Below are positions 14,202 to 22,381 of a stretch of 64,000 nt of DNA, piece after piece. This DNA comes from Oleiharenicola sp. (lineage in GTDB: Bacteria; Verrucomicrobiota; Verrucomicrobiia; Opitutales; Opitutaceae). Position numbers and translations under genes: made by a program. The stretch is from positions 1 through 64,000 of the forward strand of contig JANYDW010000048.1 in NCBI GenBank assembly GCA_025363455.1, written 5' to 3'. How positions within the stretch are numbered: position 1 is the first letter of the stretch; each line of letters opens with the position of its first letter. The notes under the pieces were generated by a model. It saw nothing but the letters and a program-made list of their open reading frames with translations. It did no database searches and was not told where the DNA came from.

Positions 14202-16379
14202 TCAGAACCTCACCGCATACGAAACCGAGATCACCCGGCCACGACCGGCGAAGTAATTGTTGAACTGGTCGATCTGGGCCCAGGGCAGGATGTAGTATTT
14301 GTCCGTCAGGTTTTCGATGCCGACGGAGAAGTCGCCCCATTTCGTGGAATAGCTGGCGGTGAGATGCGCGAGGGTGAGCGAGCCGGTGTGTTCTTCACCC
14401 GCGGCCCCGACATTGATGTTACGGGAGAAGACCTTCTCCACATCGAGCGTCAGGCTGGCTTTGGGCATGAATTTCCAGGTCGTGGACAAGTTAAGCTTGT
14501 CCGGGCTCACATTGCCCATGCCCTGCTCGCGAGTCAACGGCCCGGTCTCGCTGGTCCGGGTGAGACCCTTCATGTGGGAGTAGAGCACCGAGAACTTGAG
14601 GGCGGAGGTCACTTTGTATTCCCCGGTGAATTCATAGCCGGTAAGTTTAACCGGGCGGCGCTGGAGAATGAAATCCTTCGTGACGGGATCGATCGACAGG
14701 GTCGCCCCGAGCTCGGAATAGGAGCGGTAATAGGAGGTGCTGAAGCTGAACCGCTTGCCATGCCAGCTGACTCCGCCCTCCTTGTTGTCAAAAACCACGG
14801 CTTGCAGATCAAGGATGCCGGCAACCGACTGGCCGGGGTAGTTCACATTCCGGAGCGGGATGCCGACGTTCGGCAGTGAGAAACCCTTGCTGTAGGAGCC
14901 GAAAATCGACCAGTTTTGCGGCAGCCGCACGATGATCCCTACATTGGGCAGGGTTTCGCTGTATTTCAGGGTGCCGCCCTGGACATACGACCGGTTGGCA
15001 AAATACACCGTGGTATAATCGTCCACCTGCAGCTCGCCTCCTTCATGGCGTACACCGCCGCTCACGGTCACCGGGCCATTGGTGTAGGAAGCCTGCAGGA
15101 AAGGCGCCTTGCTGGTGTAGTTCATCGGGGGCACCCACACCCGGTTTGTGAGGGCCAACCGCTGCTGCGCCTTCTCATCCAAATAGTCAAAGCCCGGGGT
15201 CAGTTCGAGCCCGGCGACTCCGAACAGGTCCTTGCCAGACCAGGAGCTGCGCAGGCCCTTTTTCTGCGAGTTGATTTCCGACTGGTCGACCAGGGTGCCC
15301 AGCGGGGCGAACAGGGGATCCTGCTTGTCGGCGCCACCGAGCTCGGCAACGAAGCGCATCGCCTGGCTGGCCTTGTAGGCCTGGACGTTGAGCGAGCCGC
15401 CAAACAGCGCGTCGTTTTTGTAGGCGAGGGCATACTGCGCAAAATCATTGAACTCCGTCTTGGCCCCGGCCGGCACGCCGCGCTTGGCCGAGTCCGTGAT
15501 CCCGAGCGCCCGGTTGCCGAGGTCCGGGATATAGTGACCCTTGCCCTCGATGCGGAATTGGCTGACGGTCAGCATGAGGCGCTGGGCGTTATCTACGCCG
15601 AAATTGTGCCCGACCTTGATGAAGAGGTTCTTCGAGTCGGAGTCGTTGCTGGAGCCGCTGGCGCCCATGCCCAGACGACGGCCGTGGGCATCATAGGCCA
15701 TGCCATGCTTGGCAAACGCCGCCCCGAAGATCAGGTCATTGGGGCCGTCCTTGTGGCTATAATTGAGGCCCACCCGGTAGCTGGCGCTGTCATTGTAACC
15801 CTGCTCCGAGAACTTGGTGCGCAACGTGGCCTCGCTCCCGTCCTTGGCCGGGCTCTTGGAAATGTAGTTGATGATGCCGCCGGCGGCGCCGATGCCCTCA
15901 GCCGCCGAGGGCCCGTTGATCACCTCGATCTGGGCGACGATGTCCATGTCAGTGAAGGTGGCGTTGCGGCTACCTTCGCGCAGGGGGGTGGTCTGGGAAA
16001 TGCCGTCAAAGAGGCGCAGGGCCACGCGGCCGCGCAGGGTCTCCCCGGTGTTCTGCATCTGTTGCGTGGCGGGCGCATAACCGGGGACCGTCCGGGAGAG
16101 CACCGCGGTCGCGTCATCCGTGAGCTGGAGGGTGTTCGCGATTTCCTCCGCTGAGACCAGCTTGATCGCGCCCGGGATCAGGTCGATGGCCTTGGGCGAG
16201 CGGAAGCCGGTGGTAACGGTGTATTTTGGAAGCTCGACCACCTCGTCCTTGCTGGCGGCGGGTTTTGCAGTCGGGTCCGGGGCGGCCTGCTGGGCGGAGC
16301 CAGCGACCGCGAGAGCGGCGAACAGCAGCGGCGCAACCAGCGCGGCGGCGAATTTGGTTGGGGCAGAGCGTATTTTCAT
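14202..16379 (-). CDS. TonB-dependent outer-membrane receptor (carbohydrate locus)
   Basis: The 725-residue protein has a signal peptide (MKIRSAPTKFAAALVAPLLFAALAVAG), a plug domain entered by VVELPKYTVTTGF, and a 22-strand-type barrel ending in the terminal aromatic VSYAVRF. It would take up a ligand across the outer membrane using TonB. A LacI-type palindrome GCAAACGTTTGC lies ten bases upstream of its ATG and a second longer one is further up, so repression by the local LacI protein is likely. I chose ATG 16379, where the signal peptide starts; the longer frame upstream is Pro-rich and crosses the operator. Substrate is unknown but the neighbours point to a plant-type glycan. Confidence 0.88.
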   Translation of the reverse strand: MKIRSAPTKFAAALVAPLLFAALAVAGSAQQAAPDPTAKPAASKDEVVELPKYTVTTGFRSPKAIDLIPGAIKLVSAEEIANTLQLTDDATAVLSRTVPGYAPATQQMQNTGETLRGRVALRLFDGISQTTPLREGSRNATFTDMDIVAQIEVINGPSAAEGIGAAGGIINYISKSPAKDGSEATLRTKFSEQGYNDSASYRVGLNYSHKDGPNDLIFGAAFAKHGMAYDAHGRRLGMGASGSSNDSDSKNLFIKVGHNFGVDNAQRLMLTVSQFRIEGKGHYIPDLGNRALGITDSAKRGVPAGAKTEFNDFAQYALAYKNDALFGGSLNVQAYKASQAMRFVAELGGADKQDPLFAPLGTLVDQSEINSQKKGLRSSWSGKDLFGVAGLELTPGFDYLDEKAQQRLALTNRVWVPPMNYTSKAPFLQASYTNGPVTVSGGVRHEGGELQVDDYTTVYFANRSYVQGGTLKYSETLPNVGIIVRLPQNWSIFGSYSKGFSLPNVGIPLRNVNYPGQSVAGILDLQAVVFDNKEGGVSWHGKRFSFSTSYYRSYSELGATLSIDPVTKDFILQRRPVKLTGYEFTGEYKVTSALKFSVLYSHMKGLTRTSETGPLTREQGMGNVSPDKLNLSTTWKFMPKASLTLDVEKVFSRNINVGAAGEEHTGSLTLAHLTASYSTKWGDFSVGIENLTDKYYILPWAQIDQFNNYFAGRGRVISVSYAVRF

Positions 16380-16389
16380 GGGCAGTTGG

Positions 16390-16401
16390 GCAAACGTTTG
16401 C
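16390..16401. promoter_or_regulatory. LacI-type operator upstream of the TonB receptor
   Basis: The perfect 12-base palindrome GCAAACGTTTGC sits ten bases before the receptor ATG on the minus strand. A repressor there would block ribosome or polymerase access. The same core occurs at 16537-16548, 20750-20761 and, with one mismatch pair, at 19503-19514. Confidence 0.7.
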
Positions 16402-16531
16402 ACTTGGGGTTGAGGTAACGGAAAGCGCGGGGCCGGGGGCTCAGGCCACGGTCCGGGGCGGTGAACGCGGGGCCGGCGGGACGGAGACGGGCGAAAACAT
16501 GGCGTGGAGGGGTAAGGGGGCAATCGTCTGG

Positions 16532-16553
16532 TTTAAGCAAACGTTTGCTTAAA
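16532..16553. promoter_or_regulatory. Perfect 22-bp palindromic LacI-type operator between receptor and GH127
   Basis: The whole stretch is its own reverse complement; its core is GCAAACGTTTGC at 16537-16548, extended by TTTAA on the left and TTAAA on the right. It lies 63 bases before the GH127 start and 152 bases before the receptor start, so one repressor dimer could control both directions. Confidence 0.75.
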
Positions 16554-16616
16554 CGAGCTTTTTTTGTTTTAACCCTCGTGTCAACTTTTTTTCGCTCCAG
16601 CCTTTTAGGACAAAAG

Positions 16617-18464
16617 ATGCCCCACTCGCTGACCTTTCCCTCCCCTGCCCGGGTCCAGCTCGGCGGCCCGCTCGGCCGGGCGCTGGCCGCCAATCTCTCC
16701 GCCCACCTCACCCGGTTCATCCAGGACGAAGCCAGTCCGCCAATCGCGCTCTTCTGCCCGGCGCACACCGCGCACAACCACGAGGGCGATTGGTACGGCG
16801 AACACGCCGGCAAGTGGCTGTGCGCCGCCGCACGCGCCGTCGAGCGCACCGGGGATGCGGGCCTCACGGCGAGCATGTGCCGCGTCGCGGACTACCTCGT
16901 GGGGGTGCAGGGCGGCGACGGCTACCTCGGCACCTATGCCCCCGCCCGGCGCTTCATGTGCAGTCAGGTCCCCGACCCTCGCACATGGGACGGCGCGCCG
17001 GGCCAGCGCACGTGGGACATCTGGGTGCATAGCTATCTGATTCTCGGGTTGATTGCCGCCGGTCGTGCCTTGCGGCAGCCCGCGTACTTCGAAGCGGCGC
17101 GAAAAATCGGGGATCTCTGTTGGCGCGCCCTCAGCGGCGGAATCAACATCACGTCTCTCGGCAACCACTTCGGCCTCTCCGCCACCGTGCTGCTGGATCC
17201 TGCCGTCGAACTTTACCTGGTGACGCAGGAGACCCGATACCTGGATCTGGCCAACCTGATCCTGCAACAGGCCAGCGCGTCCCCCGCCCTTGAACTGCTG
17301 CCGCAGGCGTTGGCGAATACCGATGCCGCGTTCATCGCGACCGGCAAGGCCTATCAGCTTTTGTGGAACCTGGTCGGGCTGGTCAAACTGCATCGCGCCA
17401 CCGGGAACCCCCTCCACCTGCAAGCCGTGCAGCACTTGTGGGAAAGCATCCGGCAGCACCACCTGACCCTGGGCGGCGGCCCGTGGGGCGGCGTGGCGCA
17501 CCGCTCGCGCGAAGTATTCAATCCCCCCCCGGTCTTCAGTCCCTACGGCTACGTAGAGACCTGTTCCACTTTTTCCTGGATCCAGCTGAACCGCGAGCTC
17601 CTAGCTCTTACCGGCGACGCGAAGTATGCCGACGAAATTGAAAAGTCGGCGTACAACGACCTGCTCGGGGCGCAGGCTCCCGCCGGCGACAACTGGTGCT
17701 ATTATTCCTTCCCTAATGGCAAGCGCGTCTACACCACTTACTGGCGGTGCTGCAAATCGAGTGGCCCGTGGGCGCTGGAGGAGCTGACTTCGGCGGCCTA
17801 CGGCCTGACCGCCGGAGGCGACATTGCGGTTAACCTCTATGGCCCGGGCTCGGCCGCCCTGTCCACCGCGCAGGCCGGGGTGGTCCGGCTCGAGCAAATC
17901 ACCAATTATCCGTTCGACGGCGCCATCCGGATCACGGTCAACCCCGAGCGGGCCGCCTGCTTCGCGATTCTCGTGCGCGTCCCCGGCTGGGCGGAAGGCG
18001 CCTCGGTTCGCATCAATGACACGCCCGGGCCCGCCGCCGCCACCGGCACCTACGTCGCGCTCGATCGCGACTGGCAGGCCGGCGACGTCATCTGGCTGGA
18101 GTTGCCCATGGCACCGAAACTGCATCGCCAGATGCACCGCAACCTCCAGGAGTCGCGCACGCCAGACGGGTCGCCGGTGAGCCAGGAAGTGTTGCACTTC
18201 GACTATGCCGCAATCACGCGGGGCCCGCTCGTTTATGCAACCGGCTTGATCGATGGCTTCAAAATCGAGGAAACCATCCGTCTGCCCCCCGCGGCCGGCT
18301 CGGGTTTACTGGAAGTGCTGGCCGCGCCGGCGGCCGACGAAGCCCCGGCCGTGCGCCTCAATCTTGGCTACCGCCCTCCGTTGGTTTTCCTGCCTTACTA
18401 TGAAGCGGGCGGCCGCGAGCACGGTACCTGGCGCCTCACCTGGCTGCAGGTCGCGCCCGGCTGA
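16617..18464 (+). CDS. Glycoside hydrolase family 127 (beta-L-arabinofuranosidase-like)
   Basis: A 615-residue protein with an alpha/alpha-barrel front half and a beta-sandwich back half, the length usual for GH127. The zinc/catalytic set known from beta-L-arabinofuranosidase (Glu-x-Cys plus Cys-Cys) is present as E314-T-C316 in YVETCSTFSW and C378-C379 in YWRCCKSSG. The enzyme would remove terminal beta-L-arabinofuranose or a related sugar; GH127 also has members with other activities. There is no signal peptide from ATG 16617, so it probably acts in the cytoplasm or periplasm after import. An operator lies 63 bases upstream. The longer upstream frame crosses that operator and was rejected. 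Confidence 0.88.
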   Translation: MPHSLTFPSPARVQLGGPLGRALAANLSAHLTRFIQDEASPPIALFCPAHTAHNHEGDWYGEHAGKWLCAAARAVERTGDAGLTASMCRVADYLVGVQGGDGYLGTYAPARRFMCSQVPDPRTWDGAPGQRTWDIWVHSYLILGLIAAGRALRQPAYFEAARKIGDLCWRALSGGINITSLGNHFGLSATVLLDPAVELYLVTQETRYLDLANLILQQASASPALELLPQALANTDAAFIATGKAYQLLWNLVGLVKLHRATGNPLHLQAVQHLWESIRQHHLTLGGGPWGGVAHRSREVFNPPPVFSPYGYVETCSTFSWIQLNRELLALTGDAKYADEIEKSAYNDLLGAQAPAGDNWCYYSFPNGKRVYTTYWRCCKSSGPWALEELTSAAYGLTAGGDIAVNLYGPGSAALSTAQAGVVRLEQITNYPFDGAIRITVNPERAACFAILVRVPGWAEGASVRINDTPGPAAATGTYVALDRDWQAGDVIWLELPMAPKLHRQMHRNLQESRTPDGSPVSQEVLHFDYAAITRGPLVYATGLIDGFKIEETIRLPPAAGSGLLEVLAAPAADEAPAVRLNLGYRPPLVFLPYYEAGGREHGTWRLTWLQVAPG

Positions 18465-18475
18465 AGGGCGAGCCG

Positions 18476-19441
18476 TTAGGCGGTGTTGGTCCTCGCCTGA
18501 AACCGGCGCAGCTCGGCCTGCTTCGGCATCGCGAACGCGGCGCCGGGTTTGGTGATGGAGAGTGCTGCCACCGCCGTGCCGAGGCGCGCGGCCGCGGCGA
18601 TGTTGCCGTCGTGCTGCACGAAACCGGCGGCGAAACCGCCACAGAAGGCGTCGCCGGCGCCCGTGGTGTCGACCACCTTCATGCCAGTGTGCGCCGGGAT
18701 GAAATGATGACCTTGCTTCTCCGACACAAAACAGCCACGGCTGCCGAGCGTGACGATCAGCGTCGGCACCCCGAACCCGCGGCAGAGTGCATGGAGGTCG
18801 TCCCACGCCATCGCGTGCAGCGCCGCCTCGGTGAACTCCGGGAGGTTGAGGTTGGGCAGCAGGCGCACAAGGGCGGTGAACTCGGTTTCGTTCGGGATGA
18901 GGATGTCGACGTGCCGGAGGATCGCCGGCTTGAAGTCCGCCCGCATCGGCGCGGGATTCAGCACAGTGGCGACGCCCGCCTGGCGCGCGGCTTTTAGGAT
19001 CTGGGCGGTCGTTGAGAGATTGGACTCAAACTGGGTCACAACGATCTTGGCCCGGCGCAGGACGGTGAGCGGGATGTCGGCGGGAGCGAGGCGGGCGTTC
19101 GCGCCGGGCTCGATGACAATTTCATTCTGGCCCTCCCGGTTCAGCAGGATCACGGCGGTGCCCGTGGACTCGCCGAGTTTCACGGCGAGCTGGCAACCGA
19201 TCTTTTCAACGCGATAAAAGGCGCGGATCGTGTCGGGAAACGCGTCGCCCCCGACCGCCCCGACGAAAAGCGTGCGCATCCCCGTGCGCCCGCAGGCGAT
19301 CGCCTGGTTCGAGCCCTTGCCCCCCAGGCCGACCCGCAGCCGGGCGAGAACCGTCTCCCCGCTGGACGGGAAGCTGTCACACGCGAAGGTCATGTCGTGC
19401 ATGACGCTGCCGACGACGATGACCGGGGAGGGAAGTATCAT
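18476..19441 (-). CDS. PfkB-family carbohydrate kinase (ribokinase-like)
   Basis: The 321-residue protein has the PfkB fold with the N-terminal signature region (VGLGGKGSNQAIACGRTG, residues about 38-55) and the C-terminal ATP-binding motif DTTGAGDAFCGGFAAG with the catalytic Asp. GGKGSNQA is what ribokinases carry. It would phosphorylate a free pentose or similar sugar with ATP. It converges with the GH127 gene with an 11-base gap. A near-palindromic LacI-type site lies 62 bases before its ATG, so it likely belongs to the same regulon. The exact sugar is not certain. Confidence 0.85.
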   Translation of the reverse strand: MILPSPVIVVGSVMHDMTFACDSFPSSGETVLARLRVGLGGKGSNQAIACGRTGMRTLFVGAVGGDAFPDTIRAFYRVEKIGCQLAVKLGESTGTAVILLNREGQNEIVIEPGANARLAPADIPLTVLRRAKIVVTQFESNLSTTAQILKAARQAGVATVLNPAPMRADFKPAILRHVDILIPNETEFTALVRLLPNLNLPEFTEAALHAMAWDDLHALCRGFGVPTLIVTLGSRGCFVSEKQGHHFIPAHTGMKVVDTTGAGDAFCGGFAAGFVQHDGNIAAAARLGTAVAALSITKPGAAFAMPKQAELRRFQARTNTA

Positions 19442-19502
19442 GAAAAAAAAGGGGAATCTACAGCAAGCCGGCCTGTTTTAGCCGGGCTGGACGCGAGGCA
19501 AG

Positions 19503-19514
19503 GCAAACGATTGC
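19503..19514. promoter_or_regulatory. LacI-type operator variant upstream of the PfkB kinase
   Basis: GCAAACGATTGC matches the palindrome GCAAACGTTTGC except for one position, leaving one unpaired step. It lies 62 bases upstream of the kinase ATG in the expected promoter region. Confidence 0.55.
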
Positions 19515-19556
19515 GTTAATTCGGGTGCAGGTCAAGCCGGGGGTTGCAGATTGTGC

Positions 19557-19627
19557 GGGTAGGGCGCGTTATCCCTAATGCGCAGAAACGTGCGAACGCG
19601 GCGGGTTAGGGATAACCCGCCCCTACC
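19557..19627. repeat. Intergenic palindromic repeat between kinase and LacI genes
   Basis: The left arm (19557-19578, GGGTAGGGCGCGTTATCC...) and right arm (19606-19627, ...GATAACCCGCCCCTACC) are near-perfect reverse complements. A second small hairpin GGGTTA/TAACCC lies at 19603-19618. It starts with the same GTAGGGCG as the repeat inside the RND pump gene. It ends four bases before the LacI stop and may also act as the LacI terminator. Confidence 0.65.
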
Positions 19628-19630
19628 TCC

Positions 19631-20635
19631 TTAACACGACTTCCGGACGATCAGCTCCGGCAGGAGCTTGAGGCTGCTGGCCGGGCGCTTCGGATCCTCA
19701 ATGCGCTTCAGCAGCAGTTCCGCCGCGCACTTGCCCACCTCGTAGGCGGGCTGGCGCACCACGGTCAGCGGCGGATTGAACACGTCCGCCAGGGTCAGCT
19801 CGTCAAAACCGACGATGGCAATCTGCCGCGGGATCTTCAGCCCGAGGGCGGCGATGGCCTCGAGCGCCCCCGCCATCATCAGCCCGTTGCAGACGAATAG
19901 GGCGGTGGGCGGGTCGGACATCGACAGCAGCTCGTGCGCGAGGGCCTGCCCGCTCGTCTGCTTGAAATCGCCGAACCGGATCAACTCCGACTTGAGGGTA
20001 ATCCCGGCCTGGGCGTGGGCGTCCTTGTAGCCGCGCAGGCGTTCGCGTCCGGTGGAGGAATCGAGCGGACCGCCGATCACGCCGATGCGCCGGTGCCCGC
20101 GGGCGATGATGTGCTCCACCGCCTTGAGGGCGCCGATGTGGTTGTCGACCTCGACCTTGTCTAGAGTCCCGTTCGAGAGGCTGCGGTCGACGCAGACGAC
20201 CGGGGTGCCGTTGCGCACGACCTGCAGCACGGCCGGGTCAGTCTCGTGGATCGGCGGGATGATGATGCCGTCCACCGACTCGGATTGCATGACGTCGAGG
20301 TAGAAGCGCTCCTTGAGCTCGTCCTCGTCGTAATTGCAGAGCAGGAGCGCGAAGTTGTGCTTGTAAGCCACGTCTTCCACGCCGCGGGCCAGGTCGGCGA
20401 AGAAGAGGTTCTGGATGTTCGGGATGATCAGGCCCAGCAGGTGCGTGGAACCCTCCTGGGTGCGCAGCCGGCGGGCGACGCGGTTCGGCTTGTAGCCGAG
20501 TTCGCGCATGACTTTCCGGACCCGCGCCTGGGTTTCCGCGCCGATCTTGCCGGTCTGGTTGATGACGCGCGAGACCGTGGAGATGTTCACCTTCGCCCGG
20601 CGGGCGACATCAATGAGGCTGGGAATGTTCTTCAT
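19631..20635 (-). CDS. LacI-family transcriptional regulator of the carbohydrate locus
   Basis: A 334-residue repressor with an N-terminal helix-turn-helix (SLIDVARRAKVNISTVSRVINQ region, residues 5-26) and hinge helix, then a periplasmic-binding-protein-like effector domain (about 65-330, starting LLGLIIPNIQNLFFADLARG). The family represses catabolic genes and lets go when a sugar binds. ATG 20635 is used because the DNA-binding domain begins right there (MKNIPSLIDVA); a longer frame upstream lacks homology. Four palindromes of the form GCAAACGTTTGC flank the genes around it, including one in its own divergent promoter, so autoregulation is likely. Confidence 0.9.
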   Translation of the reverse strand: MKNIPSLIDVARRAKVNISTVSRVINQTGKIGAETQARVRKVMRELGYKPNRVARRLRTQEGSTHLLGLIIPNIQNLFFADLARGVEDVAYKHNFALLLCNYDEDELKERFYLDVMQSESVDGIIIPPIHETDPAVLQVVRNGTPVVCVDRSLSNGTLDKVEVDNHIGALKAVEHIIARGHRRIGVIGGPLDSSTGRERLRGYKDAHAQAGITLKSELIRFGDFKQTSGQALAHELLSMSDPPTALFVCNGLMMAGALEAIAALGLKIPRQIAIVGFDELTLADVFNPPLTVVRQPAYEVGKCAAELLLKRIEDPKRPASSLKLLPELIVRKSC

Positions 20636-20749
20636 GCGCTGATGCGGGCCAACATTGGCCGCGCCAGCGTGTAGCCATCGCATCCCGCCAAGCAAGCCCC
20701 GAGCATCGTCAGCGTTTGCCGAATTTGGTAGACACCATCACTTCTATGC

Positions 20750-20761
20750 GCAAACGTTTGC
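20750..20761. promoter_or_regulatory. LacI-type operator in the divergent lacI/GH13-like promoter region
   Basis: Perfect GCAAACGTTTGC, 40 bases before the GH13-like ATG at 20802 and 114 bases before the LacI start at 20635. A half site (GCGTTTGCC) occurs at 20712-20720. It would control the five-gene operon to the right and the regulator itself. Confidence 0.7.
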
Positions 20762-20801
20762 CCTGTTTCTGCCCTCCTCCGCCGGCGGACCCCGCCGGTT
20801 C

Positions 20802-22316
20802 ATGTTGCCCCCTCGCAAAGTGAAACCCGACCAACTCCTGTTAATCGCGGCCGTGTGCCTGGGCGCCAGCCTCAGCGGACGCGCCGACCCGACTCCGCCC
20901 GACCCCGCCCGCGCCCAATTGCCCGGCCGCTGGTGGGAAAAGGCGTCCGCGATGCGCTATTTCGTCGTGAGCCCGCAACAGAGCACCCGGGAATTCCTCT
21001 CCCTCCGCGACCTCGCTGCGCTGACGGCCCGGCTGGAACTCGTCCGGGCGCAGGGCTTCTCCTCGATCCACATCGTGTCACCGCCGGATGGTGGCGTCAG
21101 CTTCGGCGGCCTGGACACAAAGAACCATTATGCGCTCCGGGCCGACGCCGGCAGCATGGATGACTTCCGCCGCCTGGTCCGGGTGGCGCATAGCAAGGGT
21201 CTGGCGGTGACCATTTCCTACAACCTCGGCTATGCCAGCACCGAGGCGCCGGCCTGGCTCAAGGCTTGTGACGACGTCCGGGCCGGCCGCAGCAGCAAGG
21301 AGGCTCGCTGGTTCGTCTGGAGCGACAAGGGCGACGCTCCGCCCCCACCCAGCAACGCGTTCTTCAACCCGCCGGGCCGCGGATTCTGGGAATACAGCGC
21401 GCGGGCCGGCAAGTATTTCTGGACGCGGTGGGGTGGCGCCAACGATGCGGATGTCGACGTACGCTTCCCGCAATACGACTGGGCGACCCCAGAGTTCCAG
21501 CAGGAGGCGGAGCAGATCGTCCGCTTCTGGATGAACACCGGCCTCGACGGCATCATGATGGACGCGGTCAACTGGAACAGCAACAGCGACTGGCAGAAGA
21601 ACCGCCAGCGCATCACCGAAGTGATGGCTTCCTACGGCAATGTCTGGATCCAAGGCGAGGGTGCGGGCGGTTTCGGCGACGACCAGGTGCCGTGGATCAC
21701 CGAGGGCAAATGGAACTGCGTCGAGGACTACGGCCTCGGCACATGGTGGGTGGCGGGCAGCCACGTGATCCTGAAGGCGTTTCAGACCGGGGATCCGCGT
21801 TCCATCGAGCCAGCCCTGCGCGCTTCGCACGACCGCGTGGTCGCGGCTGGCGGCAGCCTGTTCGCGTCGGCCCTGAAGTTCGAGGATCCGGTCGTCCCGA
21901 CCCGTCGGGAGGCACCCCACCTTTCCTTCGCAGCGCAAATCGGTCTCGGCACTTTCATCGGCTATGACTTGCGCGACATGAAGACGGAGCCGGACGGCGA
22001 AATCCAATGGCTGCTGCGCCTGAAGCGTGACCATCCCGCGCTGCAGCAGACCGGCAGCCGTCGCCAGGTTTCGACCAACGCGGACGACAAATACTACGCC
22101 TTCATCCGCACGGCCCCCGATGGCTCGGAGCGGGTGCTGGTGGTGCTGAACTTCCAGCGGGGTTTCCAGAAGATCGAGGTCAACTTGAGTGGCATCGACG
22201 CGGGGGGCCTCGTCGAACTGAAGACCGGCGAGGAACTCCCGTCCACCGGCCTGCTCCGCACCGGGCTCTACAGCTACGGGTATCGCTTTTACCTGCTTAA
22301 GCCGGCCGCGAAATAA
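20802..22316 (+). CDS. Secreted alpha-amylase-like (GH13-like) TIM-barrel protein
   Basis: A 504-residue protein with an export signal (LLLIAAVCLGASLSGRA) and a TIM barrel. Region II has GLDGIMMDAVNW, placing the nucleophile Asp near residue 254; region III has WIQGEGAGG with Glu near 286. A C-terminal beta domain (VLVVLNFQRGFQKIEVNLSG) is the usual amylase domain C. The first conserved region, normally DxVxNH, reads SYNLGYAS, so substrate binding differs from true amylases. It would act on an alpha-linked oligosaccharide in the periplasm. It is the first of five genes read together, behind a LacI operator. ATG 20802 gives a signal peptide; the longer frame upstream crosses the operator. Confidence 0.8.
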   Translation: MLPPRKVKPDQLLLIAAVCLGASLSGRADPTPPDPARAQLPGRWWEKASAMRYFVVSPQQSTREFLSLRDLAALTARLELVRAQGFSSIHIVSPPDGGVSFGGLDTKNHYALRADAGSMDDFRRLVRVAHSKGLAVTISYNLGYASTEAPAWLKACDDVRAGRSSKEARWFVWSDKGDAPPPPSNAFFNPPGRGFWEYSARAGKYFWTRWGGANDADVDVRFPQYDWATPEFQQEAEQIVRFWMNTGLDGIMMDAVNWNSNSDWQKNRQRITEVMASYGNVWIQGEGAGGFGDDQVPWITEGKWNCVEDYGLGTWWVAGSHVILKAFQTGDPRSIEPALRASHDRVVAAGGSLFASALKFEDPVVPTRREAPHLSFAAQIGLGTFIGYDLRDMKTEPDGEIQWLLRLKRDHPALQQTGSRRQVSTNADDKYYAFIRTAPDGSERVLVVLNFQRGFQKIEVNLSGIDAGGLVELKTGEELPSTGLLRTGLYSYGYRFYLLKPAAK

Positions 22317-22381
22317 CGCCCTCCATTTTCTCGCCAGCCCCTGCCATCCGCGCCAGGCTTCCGTCCGTTCTCGCCCTTTCC

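Noticed and set aside
16461..16616. Longer N-terminus for the GH127 protein
   Set aside because: It would read through the 22-bp operator; the conserved protein begins at ATG 16617.
20655..20801. Longer N-terminus for the GH13-like protein
   Set aside because: It crosses the LacI operator and lacks a signal peptide at its start; ATG 20802 leads directly into one.
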